Positions 1-6,244 of a DNA stretch of 12,277 nucleotides are shown here, in pieces. A model generated the notes under the pieces. The model made no database searches, was not told the origin of the DNA, and was given only the letters and a program-made list of their open reading frames with translations. Position numbers and translations under genes: made by a program. This DNA comes from DASRVA01 sp050732935 (GTDB lineage Bacteria > Gemmatimonadota > Gemmatimonadetes > JACCXV01 > JAHWKZ01), in assembly GCA_050732935.1 (NCBI GenBank), contig JBOHRW010000064.1, forward strand, positions 1 to 12,277, written 5' to 3'. Numbering within the stretch: position 1 is the stretch's first letter; the number at the start of each line of letters is the position of its first letter.

Positions 1-33
1 GTCGAAGAGGTCGCCGAAGAGGAGGGTGAATGA
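1..33 (+). CDS. C-terminal end of an upstream gene (partial)
   Basis: Reading from base 1, ten codons give VEEVAEEEGE followed by TGA at 31-33. The stop overlaps the ATG of the following ligase (30-32) as ATGA, the same junction used between the two NHEJ genes downstream, so this is most likely the first gene of the same operon. An acidic tail alone does not identify the protein. In bacterial NHEJ operons the usual partner here is Ku, which is an inference from context only. Confidence 0.5.
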   Translation, partial: VEEVAEEEGE

Positions 34-1037
34 AGCGTCCCTTCGCGCCGCTCTCCGACGATGCGCGGGGGAAGCTCCGGAAGCGGAGGCATCCGGTTTG
101 GATCCCGCCGATGCTGGCGACCCTGACCGACGAGCCCTTCTCCGACGAGGGCTGGATCTACGAACGCAAGCTGGACGGCGTCCGATGCCTCGCCTTCCGG
201 GACGGTGACCGGGTCCGGCTCCTGTCGCGCAACGAGAAGAGCCAGAACGACACCTATCCGGAGCTGGTCGACGCGATCGGCGCCCAGGAGCCGCGCGACT
301 TCGTGGTTGACGGCGAGGTCGTCGCCTTCGAGCGGGGCGTGACGAGCTTCTCCCGCCTCCAGCAGCGAATGAAGATCACCGACGCCGCGAAAGCCCGTCG
401 GTCGGGCGTGGCGGTGTACTTCTATCTCTTCGATCTCGTTCACCTGGACGGGCGGGACACGACGCGGCTCCCCCTGCGAGACCGGAAAGCCCTGCTCGAG
501 CGCGTGGTCCGGTTCGAGGATCCGCTCCGCTTCTCCGCCCACCGGAACGCCGAGGGCGAGGCGTACCTGGAGGAGGCGTGCCGCAAGGGATGGGAGGGGT
601 TGATCGCCAAGCGCGCGGACTCGACCTACGTGCATCGCCGCTCCAGGGACTGGCTCAAGTTCAAGTGCGTGGCGCGCCAGGAGTTCGTGGTCGGCGGGTG
701 GACCGAGCCGCGAGGGAGCCGGGTCGGGCTGGGGGCGTTGTTGGTCGGCACCTATGAGGACGGGGAGCTCCGCTACGCGGGCAAGGTCGGGACCGGGTAC
801 GACGACGAGACGCTGCGCGAGCTGAGCGACCGTCTGTCGTCCATGGAACGAAAGACCTCGCCCTTCAGCGTTCCGAACGGGATTTCGAAGAAGGGCGTCC
901 ACTGGGCATCCCCGAGGCTCGTCGCGGAGGTCGGCTTCACCGAGTGGACGTCCGACGGGAAGCTCCGCCATCCGCGCTTCCTGGGGCTCCGACGCGACAA
1001 GGATCCCAGGGCGGTCGTTCGCGAGCGGCCACGATGA
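30..1037 (+). CDS. ATP-dependent DNA ligase, LigC / LigD ligase-domain type
   Basis: This is a stand-alone ATP-dependent ligase of 335 residues, expected to seal nicks and breaks by adenylation of a lysine, probably in non-homologous end joining. Visible motifs in order: motif I KLDGVR with the adenylated Lys47; SRN near 66-68; motif III VVDGEVVAF at 92-100; motif IIIa FYLFDLVHLDG at 131-141; motif IV EGLIAKR at 189-195; motif V DWLKFK at 207-212. A C-terminal OB-fold region follows (about 217-330, starting EFVVGGW). The size is normal for the ligase module alone, with no fused polymerase or phosphoesterase domain. The start is set by an AGGAGG site at 20-25, four bases before the ATG. The stop overlaps the next gene as ATGA (1034-1037), implying coupled translation with the polymerase module. 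Confidence 0.93.
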   Translation: MKRPFAPLSDDARGKLRKRRHPVWIPPMLATLTDEPFSDEGWIYERKLDGVRCLAFRDGDRVRLLSRNEKSQNDTYPELVDAIGAQEPRDFVVDGEVVAFERGVTSFSRLQQRMKITDAAKARRSGVAVYFYLFDLVHLDGRDTTRLPLRDRKALLERVVRFEDPLRFSAHRNAEGEAYLEEACRKGWEGLIAKRADSTYVHRRSRDWLKFKCVARQEFVVGGWTEPRGSRVGLGALLVGTYEDGELRYAGKVGTGYDDETLRELSDRLSSMERKTSPFSVPNGISKKGVHWASPRLVAEVGFTEWTSDGKLRHPRFLGLRRDKDPRAVVRERPR

Positions 1038-1948
1038 GCAAGTCGAAGAGGCTCGAGCTGGAGGTCGGCGGCCGCACAGTCGAGGTGTCAAGCCCCGACA
1101 AGATTCTCTTCCCGGACGAAGAGATCACGAAGGCGGATCTGGCGGTTTACTACGCTCGGATCGCGGACACGATGCTGCCTCATCTGGCGGGGAGACCGAT
1201 ATCGATGCAGCGCTTCCCGGACGGGATCGACGGCGAGGCCTTCTTCCAGAAGGACGTCCCCGACTATTTCCCGGGCTGGATCCGGACGGCGAAGGTGAAG
1301 AAGGAGAACGGGAGCCTCGACATGGTGATCGCCGAGGAGGCCGCCACACTCGTCTACCTTGCCAACCAGGCGTGCATCGCCCCGCATGTCTGGCTCTCGC
1401 GGATCGACAAGCCGAACCGGCCGGACCGATTGATCTTCGACTTCGATCCTCCCGGTGACGACTTCGGAGCCGTGCGCGACGCCGCTCGGCGGATGCGGGA
1501 CCTGCTCGAGGAGACGGGGTTCGCTCCGTTCGTCATGACGACCGGATCGAGGGGGCTGCACGTCACGGTGCCGCTGGACCGGAGCGCGGATTTCGACGAG
1601 GCGCGCGATTTCGCCCGCCGCTGTGCGGATCTCCTGGTCTCCCGGTGTCCGGAGGATCTCACGGTCGAGCACCGGAAGGCGAAGCGCGGCGGTCGTGTCT
1701 ACATCGACACGATGCGGAACGCCTACGCGCAGACCGGCGTGGCGCCGTACTCCGTTCGTGCCCGCCCGGGGGCGCCGGTGGCGACCCCACTCGGGTGGGA
1801 CGAGGTGGGCCGCGCCGAACCGCGCCGCTACACGATCCGGAAAATGTTTCGTCGGTTGGCGCGGAAGGAGGATCCGTGGGCGGGGATCGATCGTGAGGCG
1901 GGAGCCGTCAGTAGCGCCTTGAAGCGGCTCGAGGAGATTGAGGAGTAG
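1034..1948 (+). CDS. LigD-type polymerase/primase (NHEJ), stand-alone
   Basis: This 304-residue protein is the archaeo-eukaryotic-primase-type polymerase module usually fused inside LigD; it fills or extends ends with (ribo)nucleotides before ligation. Evidence: N-terminal KILFPDEEITKADLAVYY (23-40) and RPISMQRFPDGIDGEAFFQK (54-73) blocks; the metal-binding pair in IFDFDPP (Asp136 and Asp138); TTGSRGLHV at 169-177 with the nucleotide-contact Ser-Arg-Gly and His176; and VYIDTMRN at 222-229 supplying the third acidic residue, Asp225. The frame is open further upstream to 944, but that lies inside the ligase gene. The ATG at 1034 forms an ATGA overlap with the ligase stop and gives the family's usual N-terminus. 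No Shine-Dalgarno is seen, which fits coupled translation. Ligase and polymerase encoded separately make this a split LigD arrangement. Confidence 0.93.
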   Translation: MSKSKRLELEVGGRTVEVSSPDKILFPDEEITKADLAVYYARIADTMLPHLAGRPISMQRFPDGIDGEAFFQKDVPDYFPGWIRTAKVKKENGSLDMVIAEEAATLVYLANQACIAPHVWLSRIDKPNRPDRLIFDFDPPGDDFGAVRDAARRMRDLLEETGFAPFVMTTGSRGLHVTVPLDRSADFDEARDFARRCADLLVSRCPEDLTVEHRKAKRGGRVYIDTMRNAYAQTGVAPYSVRARPGAPVATPLGWDEVGRAEPRRYTIRKMFRRLARKEDPWAGIDREAGAVSSALKRLEEIEE

Positions 1949-3059
1949 GGCTGGATGCGCGATCCCCGGCCGAGCGCCTGGGGGTCCCTCCCGACACTGC
2001 GGCGGGTTGAGGAGGGGTCGGGGCATCGACGACCGGCAGCACCGTACGCTCCTCGAGATGGGCCAGGATCTCGGCGCGCGACCGCCACACGGGCCGCAGC
2101 TCCTTCCGCGCGAAGAAGTCGAGCTGGTCGGTCCGGTGCGGAGAGCCGGACTGGGAAGCGTTCCCGTAGGCGACGAGGGCCCGCGCCCGGACGGAATCAC
2201 CGAACTCGATCACCGCGACGTACGAGTCCCCGCCGGTTGCGACCCGCCTGCCGTCCTCGGCCTTCCGGTACCAGGCGACCCGGAAGATCCCCAGCCCATC
2301 GCCGTCGGCGCCGTTGGCGGGGAGGTCGACGCCATCGCGGCGTAGCCGGTGCACCTCGCCCCACGCGACGTCAAGCGAGTCCCAGCGGCGACGGACGGTG
2401 TCGGCGGCCGCGACGAGCGCCTCGCGGGCGACGGCCGGGTCGGCCAGACCGTCAGGGGTGTGAAGCGGATCCTCGGGGCTCCAGGTCTCGGCGAAAGGGC
2501 TCTCCTCCGAGCGCTGCCGGAGCTCCTCGTACCACGCCTCGAAGAGGACCGCGCCGCGGCTGTCGGAATCGGTCCCGCGATCCCACGACGCCAGCACGCG
2601 GGCGGCGTCTGCGACGAGGGCGGCCGGCTCCGAGTCGTTTCCCGTTCCGGCTGCGGCGCCCAGGAGATCCGGCAGGATCCGGTCGGCGAGCTCCGAGCGG
2701 GTAGAGTGCTTGAGACGGACGAGCTCGTCGAAGCCGATCAAACCAGCCTCCCGAAGCATCTCGATCGAGCGCTGGGTCCGGAGGCCAAGGCCTCGCGGGG
2801 CGGTGAATGCGGGGAAGCGAGCGGGTTTCAGAACCGGCGGCCAGGTCGAGAACCAGGGCGGATCGTTGGTGTTCTGGACCCAGCCCGAGGGCGGGTTCAG
2901 GACCCGAGGCGACTCTTTGTACGGGATGGCCCCCTCCCACAGGAAGGCCGAGGTGTCGCCGGGGACGATTCCCGACCAGAACGAGTAGTCGAGTCCGGGC
3001 CGGCGCGGGGTTGCCGCGCCGTAGGCGTAGAGGATGTTCCCTCGACGTCGGGCATGCAA
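1908..3059 (-). pseudogene. Penicillin acylase family (S45) hydrolase, C-terminal remnant
   Basis: The 383 readable residues match the later part of the beta subunit of penicillin-amidase / acyl-homoserine-lactone-acylase proteins: RGNILYAYGAATPRR (6-20), the family block NPPSGWVQNTNDPPW (55-69), GDSYVAVIEFGDSVRARALV and GSPHRTDQLDFFARKELRPVW near the end. Intact members are about 700-800 residues, with signal peptide, alpha subunit, spacer and an autocatalytic N-terminal Ser of the beta subunit; all of that is absent. The nominal start is a TTG (3057-3059) inside a conserved motif, with no ribosome site. In the neighbouring frame the bases just upstream read PDVEG, which would continue naturally into GNILY, so a one-base loss near 3040-3050 is likely. 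Beyond that nothing resembles the family. The Pro/Ser/Arg-rich tail overlaps the polymerase gene end by 41 bp, convergently. Probably non-functional. Confidence 0.75.
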
Positions 3060-3139
3060 GGTGCACGATACCCTGCGTGATAACCGGCCTCAAGGCCTCG
3101 AAGCATGAAGGTTGCACAACTCCACGCTCGGCAATCTAC

Positions 3140-3156
3140 GCCATCCCCCCCCCGGA
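3140..3156 (+). repeat. 17-bp direct repeat, left copy (C9-GGA)
   Basis: GCC, two bases (AT), nine C and GGA. The same 17-mer with only those two bases swapped (TA) lies at 5161-5177 in the same orientation. The two copies bracket the AT-richer three-gene operon. Whether they are an insertion footprint or chance C-tracts cannot be settled from one sequence. Confidence 0.5.
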
Positions 3157-3178
3157 TCGATGAGCATCGATCGGGGGG
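3148..3178 (-). terminator. Strong hairpin downstream of the peptide operon
   Basis: Six C (3148-3153) pair with six G (3173-3178), and after a one-base bulge GATCGAT (3155-3161) pairs with ATCGATC (3166-3172) around a GAGC loop. It lies about 70 bp past the stop of the last minus-strand gene (3245), where a terminator is expected. No T-run follows on either strand, so it would be a non-canonical terminator or an mRNA 3'-end stabiliser. The remainder of the gene-free stretch 3060-3244 shows nothing else I can name. Confidence 0.4.
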
Positions 3179-3244
3179 AACTTGGCAGCGTTTCGCTCCA
3201 CTCAGTGGTGGCGAGTTCTTTTCCTCTTCCTGGCCATCCCTCGA

Positions 3245-3436
3245 TTACTGAGGTGGGTCAATAACGATGCTGCAGCACGTATTGGTAAAGCAGTCGCCTC
3301 CGCACCACGGATCTCCGTCCTCATCGTGCCAGAGCTGGAGACCGCCAGCCCGTACCTCCTTGGTGTTCAGGTCGGCCAAAGCCAGGAGAGAGGCAAGTCC
3401 TCCCACCGCGGCTACCTTCTTAGCCCACGACGTCAC
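3245..3436 (-). CDS. Small exported four-cysteine peptide
   Basis: This 63-residue peptide belongs to no family I can name with confidence. The N-terminus is signal-like: TSWAKK, then a hydrophobic stretch VAAVGGLASLLALA (8-21), then a likely cleavage near VRA-GG (28-32). The predicted mature part is about 33 residues, acidic (WHDEDGD) and Cys-rich: Cys45, Cys49, Cys54 and Cys55 in a C-x3-C-x4-CC pattern. The frame is open upstream to an ATG at 3475, but the GTG at 3434-3436 has AAAGGAG six bases before it and overlaps the stop of the preceding gene as GTGA, so I take the GTG. It is the last gene of a three-gene operon with a propeller lipoprotein and a thioredoxin-fold-like lipoprotein. The layout recalls NVEAL-type peptides beside propeller proteins in Bacteroidota; that comparison is inference. 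Confidence 0.72.
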   Translation of the reverse strand: MTSWAKKVAAVGGLASLLALADLNTKEVRAGGLQLWHDEDGDPWCGGDCFTNTCCSIVIDPPQ

Positions 3437-3951
3437 GCTCGGCTCCTTTCGCTGAGATTTGCGGCCCCTTCCCAAGATTGCGCCCTCGAATCGATAAGCT
3501 TATTGATGGCGTCGCGCATATCCTCAGCGTGCCCGGGAGATATTGTCGATCTCCATTGTACCCTCCCATGCGCGACCACATAGATTGACGGCATATCGTC
3601 GTTACCGAAAATGTCCTGAAACTCCTCTCTATCAAGGACGATCAGTTCTGCCATCAGCCGCTCATCCTGCAGGAAATACTTCGTCCACAAGGGATGTTCA
3701 TCCGTTACGACCAACCATGTAGCAGTAAAGCGATCACTGTCTCTCTCGATCCCACGAAGAATCGCTGCGCCCGTCCGGCAGCTGAGTGACAGTGCCTTGT
3801 CACTCAAAGCCAAGCCGACACTGAGAGGTGCATCGCTTGCACTTCCCAGCGCGTCAAGAAGAGCCTCGTCACTCGTCGACGAGCGCGCCGTCGATGCAGA
3901 CTCACCGGAGCACGCCACGATCAGAGCAAACACCGCGGATGAGTGCCTCAT
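3433..3951 (-). CDS. Lipoprotein with thioredoxin-like fold lacking CxxC
   Basis: This 172-residue protein opens with a short lipoprotein signal, MRHSSAVFALIVAC, the lipobox cysteine being Cys14. A 60-residue linker is followed by a region that reads like a TlpA/redoxin fold: SLSCRTGAAILRGI (55-68) where the redox helix would be, the strand TATWLVVTDE (76-85), KYFLQDERLMAELIVLD (91-107), and MPSIYVVAHGRVQW (120-133), which looks like the cis-proline strand (Pro121) and the following hairpin. Only one cysteine (Cys58) is present near the usual active site, so classical CxxC chemistry is not expected. An AAAGGAG site lies at 3963-3969, 11 nt from the ATG. Spacing is 1 nt from the propeller gene upstream, and a GTGA overlap joins it to the peptide gene downstream. 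The fold assignment is by pattern only; structure prediction would test it. Confidence 0.7.
   Translation of the reverse strand: MRHSSAVFALIVACSGESASTARSSTSDEALLDALGSASDAPLSVGLALSDKALSLSCRTGAAILRGIERDSDRFTATWLVVTDEHPLWTKYFLQDERLMAELIVLDREEFQDIFGNDDMPSIYVVAHGRVQWRSTISPGHAEDMRDAINKLIDSRAQSWEGAANLSERSRA
3443..3449 (-). promoter_or_regulatory. Ribosome binding site deciding the peptide start
   Basis: AAAGGAG on the minus strand with a 6-nt spacer to the GTG at 3434-3436. It lies within the 3' end of the preceding gene. It supports the 63-residue form over the longer 76-residue reading from 3475. Confidence 0.7.
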
Positions 3952-3952
3952 G

Positions 3953-5128
3953 TCAGTGTGAGCTCCTTTGTATGTTCAATTTACCCAGCTTCCAATGATT
4001 CGGCGTCAAATAGCCTGGATCCTGAAAGACTAGGACAGACTCATCTGACGATACTGCGAGCAGCTTTGGTGTGTCTCGCAACTCCACCACTGGCTGACCT
4101 TCTTGACGGAAAATAGTCATGCTCCAGACCGGATGATTGTCGCGCCAATCACGATATTGAATGATCCAGAAACCATCATCGACCCAGAAGAGGTGCGAAG
4201 CGACCGAATACGACTCGAGCCACTTCTGATACTGCTCTGGCGAGGACTGTGCTGGAAAGGACTCTTGCAGCCGGCGGTAATGTTTGAACGGTATATGCAG
4301 CTTTGATATCAAGGTGCCAGATATATCATAGTAGTAGAGAGTATCGATCAGCGCGAATAGACCAACTACGTTCTGATCAGACAATGCCACACTCATAATC
4401 CCACTGGAAATCGACGCATTCCACAAGTCTGTTCCGTAGTAGGGCGAGGTGAAGAAGCTTCGTACGATTGTTCCCCGGACAAAGTCTATAACGTGCAATA
4501 GGGGGGCAGGCGGAGTTGATCGGCCATGTCCGGCGACGACCAATAGGGAATCATTGAATAGCTCTGCGTCATAGACGGGTGCGAGCGGTAACTGTTTGGT
4601 CCAAACTACTTGGCCCCCCGTTGTAAACTTTGATAAACGTCCGTTCATATCTATCACTATGAGCGCGGACGAAGTACGGATTGCTCTAACCGGTCTTTCG
4701 AACTCCCCTGGCCCGCCACCTGGCCCGCCGAAGTAGTCAACTAGGTGGCCCGCTTTGGAGTATAAACGGATCTGAGCTTCCTTTGAATCAGCGATCAGAT
4801 ATCGGGGGTGGGCAACGGAGTTGAGACTGACTTTAGGTGACACGTTGATAACATCTTGGTTCTCCTCCAAGGTTAAGCTCCCGATCCAGGTTACGACATC
4901 ATTCAAGGTATTGACGTCTTCTGCAAGATCTTCGTCAATTGAAGCAGGTTCTCGATCTACGGTACTATCCTGAGCGCAGGTGACGATGATGCACCACATG
5001 AAGGGAAACAGGACGACGACCATCCTAGTGATTGTCCACCGACTCAATAGCGATTTGTGTCCCTTTCTGGTGTTGGCGGTTTCACGCGAGCGTTTGGTTA
5101 TCCTGCCCACGCTTAATGCATGGTACAA
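3953..5128 (-). CDS. Six-bladed beta-propeller lipoprotein
   Basis: At most 391 residues. After a hydrophobic segment MVVVLFPFMWCIIVTC (36-51) with Cys51 as likely lipobox cysteine, the body reads as NHL/six-bladed propeller repeats: YLIADSKEAQIRLYSKAG (110-127), then the diagnostic FGGPGGGPGEFERP (133-146), ALIVIDMNGRLSKFTTGG, a repeated strand-turn pattern, and VSSDESVLVFQDPGYLTPN near the end. The reaction is unknown; related proteins are binding or scaffold lipoproteins at the cell surface or periplasm. The frame is open to an ATG at 5126-5128, given here as outer limit. A promoter-like site overlaps that codon, so translation more likely begins at TTG 5047 (a basic n-region LSRWTITR) or ATG 5023. 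First gene of the three-gene operon. Codon use and base composition are AT-richer than the flanks, suggesting transfer. Confidence 0.78.
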   Translation of the reverse strand: MYHALSVGRITKRSRETANTRKGHKSLLSRWTITRMVVVLFPFMWCIIVTCAQDSTVDREPASIDEDLAEDVNTLNDVVTWIGSLTLEENQDVINVSPKVSLNSVAHPRYLIADSKEAQIRLYSKAGHLVDYFGGPGGGPGEFERPVRAIRTSSALIVIDMNGRLSKFTTGGQVVWTKQLPLAPVYDAELFNDSLLVVAGHGRSTPPAPLLHVIDFVRGTIVRSFFTSPYYGTDLWNASISSGIMSVALSDQNVVGLFALIDTLYYYDISGTLISKLHIPFKHYRRLQESFPAQSSPEQYQKWLESYSVASHLFWVDDGFWIIQYRDWRDNHPVWSMTIFRQEGQPVVELRDTPKLLAVSSDESVLVFQDPGYLTPNHWKLGKLNIQRSSH

Positions 5129-5149
5129 ACACCCGCTAAGTCACGTCAA
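5120..5149 (-). promoter_or_regulatory. Putative sigma70-type promoter of the propeller operon
   Basis: On the minus strand, TTGACG (5144-5149) and TACCAT (5120-5125) are separated by 18 bp. Transcription would begin near 5113, pointing into the propeller gene and downstream of its longest possible start codon. The -35 matches well, the -10 only moderately. Confidence 0.4.
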
Positions 5150-5160
5150 TCCCCAAAAAG

Positions 5161-5177
5161 GCCTACCCCCCCCCGGA
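5161..5177 (+). repeat. 17-bp direct repeat, right copy (C9-GGA)
   Basis: GCC, TA, nine C and GGA; 15 of 17 positions match the copy at 3140-3156, same orientation. It lies just upstream of the propeller operon promoter, so the two copies enclose exactly the AT-richer operon. Confidence 0.5.
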
Positions 5178-5559
5178 AAATCCGTCGCTCCTCGTTTGCA
5201 CCTGCAAAGATTAAAGTCAATTCGTTTGCACGTTGCCCCCCGGCTGGTGCTGAGGGGCCCGGGCTGGCGCGGTCGGCGTGGTGGGTATCAGCAGCGGCGT
5301 AGTCGGCCCTGCGGGCGCCGTTGGAAGCGATCGCGTGGAAGCACTCGGCGTACGGTTAACCTGGGTACGGCGACGGAGCTGCGCTTTCGACCAGGCAACG
5401 GGCGAGCGTGAAGGTGGTTTGGCGGCTCCATCTGGCGTGCGATCTGCCACTGTTGCCGAGTACGTGCGCTCCACGTCCCAGTGCCTTTGGGAGCGGTGGT
5501 TCGGGATTGATGAGTGGCGGGTCTTGATACGCCGGGCCGTGAGGACGAGGCTTGGCACG
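5178..5559. other. Gene-free GC-rich stretch
   Basis: Apart from the TCGTTTGCAC repeats at its left edge I see no convincing gene. Several frames are open on both strands, including a forward one running into the next gene and a reverse one ending at 5217, but their translations are Arg/Pro/Ser-rich and resemble no family I know. It may be decayed mobile-element DNA together with the upstream region of the gene starting at 5560. Confidence 0.4.
5192..5231 (+). repeat. Paired TCGTTTGCAC repeats with internal palindrome
   Basis: TCGTTTGCAC occurs at 5192-5201 and again at 5222-5231, 30 bp apart start to start. The first copy is followed by an inverted partner, TTTGCA-CC-TGCAAA (5195-5208). Iterated short repeats of this kind occur at the ends of some insertion sequences (IS21-like, for example) and at operators. 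No transposase reading frame accompanies it, so the identity stays open. Confidence 0.4.
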
Positions 5560-6216
5560 ATGCCACTGGCTTCCCACGCCGAACGTCAGATGATCATCGC
5601 CAGCGTGATCGTCGCGCTCCTTGTAGCGATTGCGGTTGTCTTCGTGGCGGGCTCCCTCGATCGGCCGCGGCCGCCCGAGTTCGCACCGAGTCCCGTCTCT
5701 CCCCAGGAGGTGGGTGCAGACCTCGCGGGTCCTCATCTCTATACGATCGATGCGACCCACGAGCGCGAGTGGCGCTATTTCGACTTCTCCCGTGGCTCGC
5801 GCATCGACGATCCGGAGCCGGTGGGTTGGGACCTCGCCTTCCGCCGCATCCGGATCATCGTGAACGGCGGAAAGGGCTTCCCGGGCCGGGCCGGAGTGGT
5901 GGACCTCGGGGAGGTCGCTTTCGAACGGATCGACGCGGCGCCCTCTCGTGGCTACCAGGGGACGACCACCGGCCGGGACAGCGTCCAGTCCGCCCTGGAG
6001 GAATGGTACGACTACGGATTCACGAGCCACGTGTTGGAGGCGCGGCCGCGGGTCTACGCCATCCGGACGGCGGATGGCCGTTACGCCAAGCTCCAGGTCC
6101 TGAGCTACTATTGCCCCGGGGCGCGGGCCGGGTGCTTGACCTTCCGCTACGTCTATCAGGGCGACGGCTCGCCTGCGTTCGTCCGTTCCATAAAGACATC
6201 GTCAGCCGGGCGCTGA
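5560..6216 (+). CDS. Membrane-anchored HmuY-like protein
   Basis: 218 residues: a short N-terminus, one transmembrane segment (about 11-31, IIASVIVALLVAIAVVFVAG), a proline-rich linker, then an extracytoplasmic domain that reads like the HmuY family, beta-sandwich proteins first known for haem binding. Supporting blocks are YFDFSRGSRI (73-82), the hallmark WDLAFRRIRIIVNGG (90-104), AGVVDLGEVAFE (111-122), EWYDYGFTSHVL (148-159) and the C-terminal VYAIRTADGRYAKLQVLSYY (165-184). Two cysteines (185 and 192) flank a loop and could form a disulfide. Haem ligands cannot be assigned by eye, and many HmuY-domain proteins are not proven haem binders. The frame is open further upstream to 5278, but the ATG at 5560 with GAGG ten bases upstream gives a normal membrane-protein start. 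The next gene follows after 28 nt. Confidence 0.68.
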   Translation: MPLASHAERQMIIASVIVALLVAIAVVFVAGSLDRPRPPEFAPSPVSPQEVGADLAGPHLYTIDATHEREWRYFDFSRGSRIDDPEPVGWDLAFRRIRIIVNGGKGFPGRAGVVDLGEVAFERIDAAPSRGYQGTTTGRDSVQSALEEWYDYGFTSHVLEARPRVYAIRTADGRYAKLQVLSYYCPGARAGCLTFRYVYQGDGSPAFVRSIKTSSAGR

Positions 6217-6229
6217 CGCCTTTCCGGCC

Positions 6230-6235
6230 TATACT
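6230..6235 (+). promoter_or_regulatory. Possible -10 element for a leaderless transcript
   Basis: TATACT ends nine bases before the ATG at 6245 in otherwise GC-rich DNA, and no Shine-Dalgarno site precedes that ATG. Transcription from it would start at or within a few bases of the start codon, giving a leaderless mRNA. No good -35 hexamer is visible 17 bp upstream. Confidence 0.3.
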
Positions 6236-6244
6236 CTCCGCCCA

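Noticed and set aside
1088..2200. Long minus-strand reading frame of 370 codons
   Set aside because: It lies opposite the well-supported LigD polymerase gene and the acylase remnant, and its translation is Arg/Pro-rich with no family likeness; a shadow of GC-rich codon use.
5217..5558. Minus-strand frame of 113 codons ending in the TCGTTTGCAC repeat, considered as a transposase C-terminus
   Set aside because: No DDE, HTH or other transposase motif can be seen and the composition is Ser/Thr/Pro/Arg-rich. I could not support it beyond proximity to the repeat.
5278..5559. N-terminal extension of the HmuY-like protein from a GTG at 5278
   Set aside because: The extra 94 residues precede a good transmembrane start, have no recognisable domain, and the ATG at 5560 has its own ribosome site.
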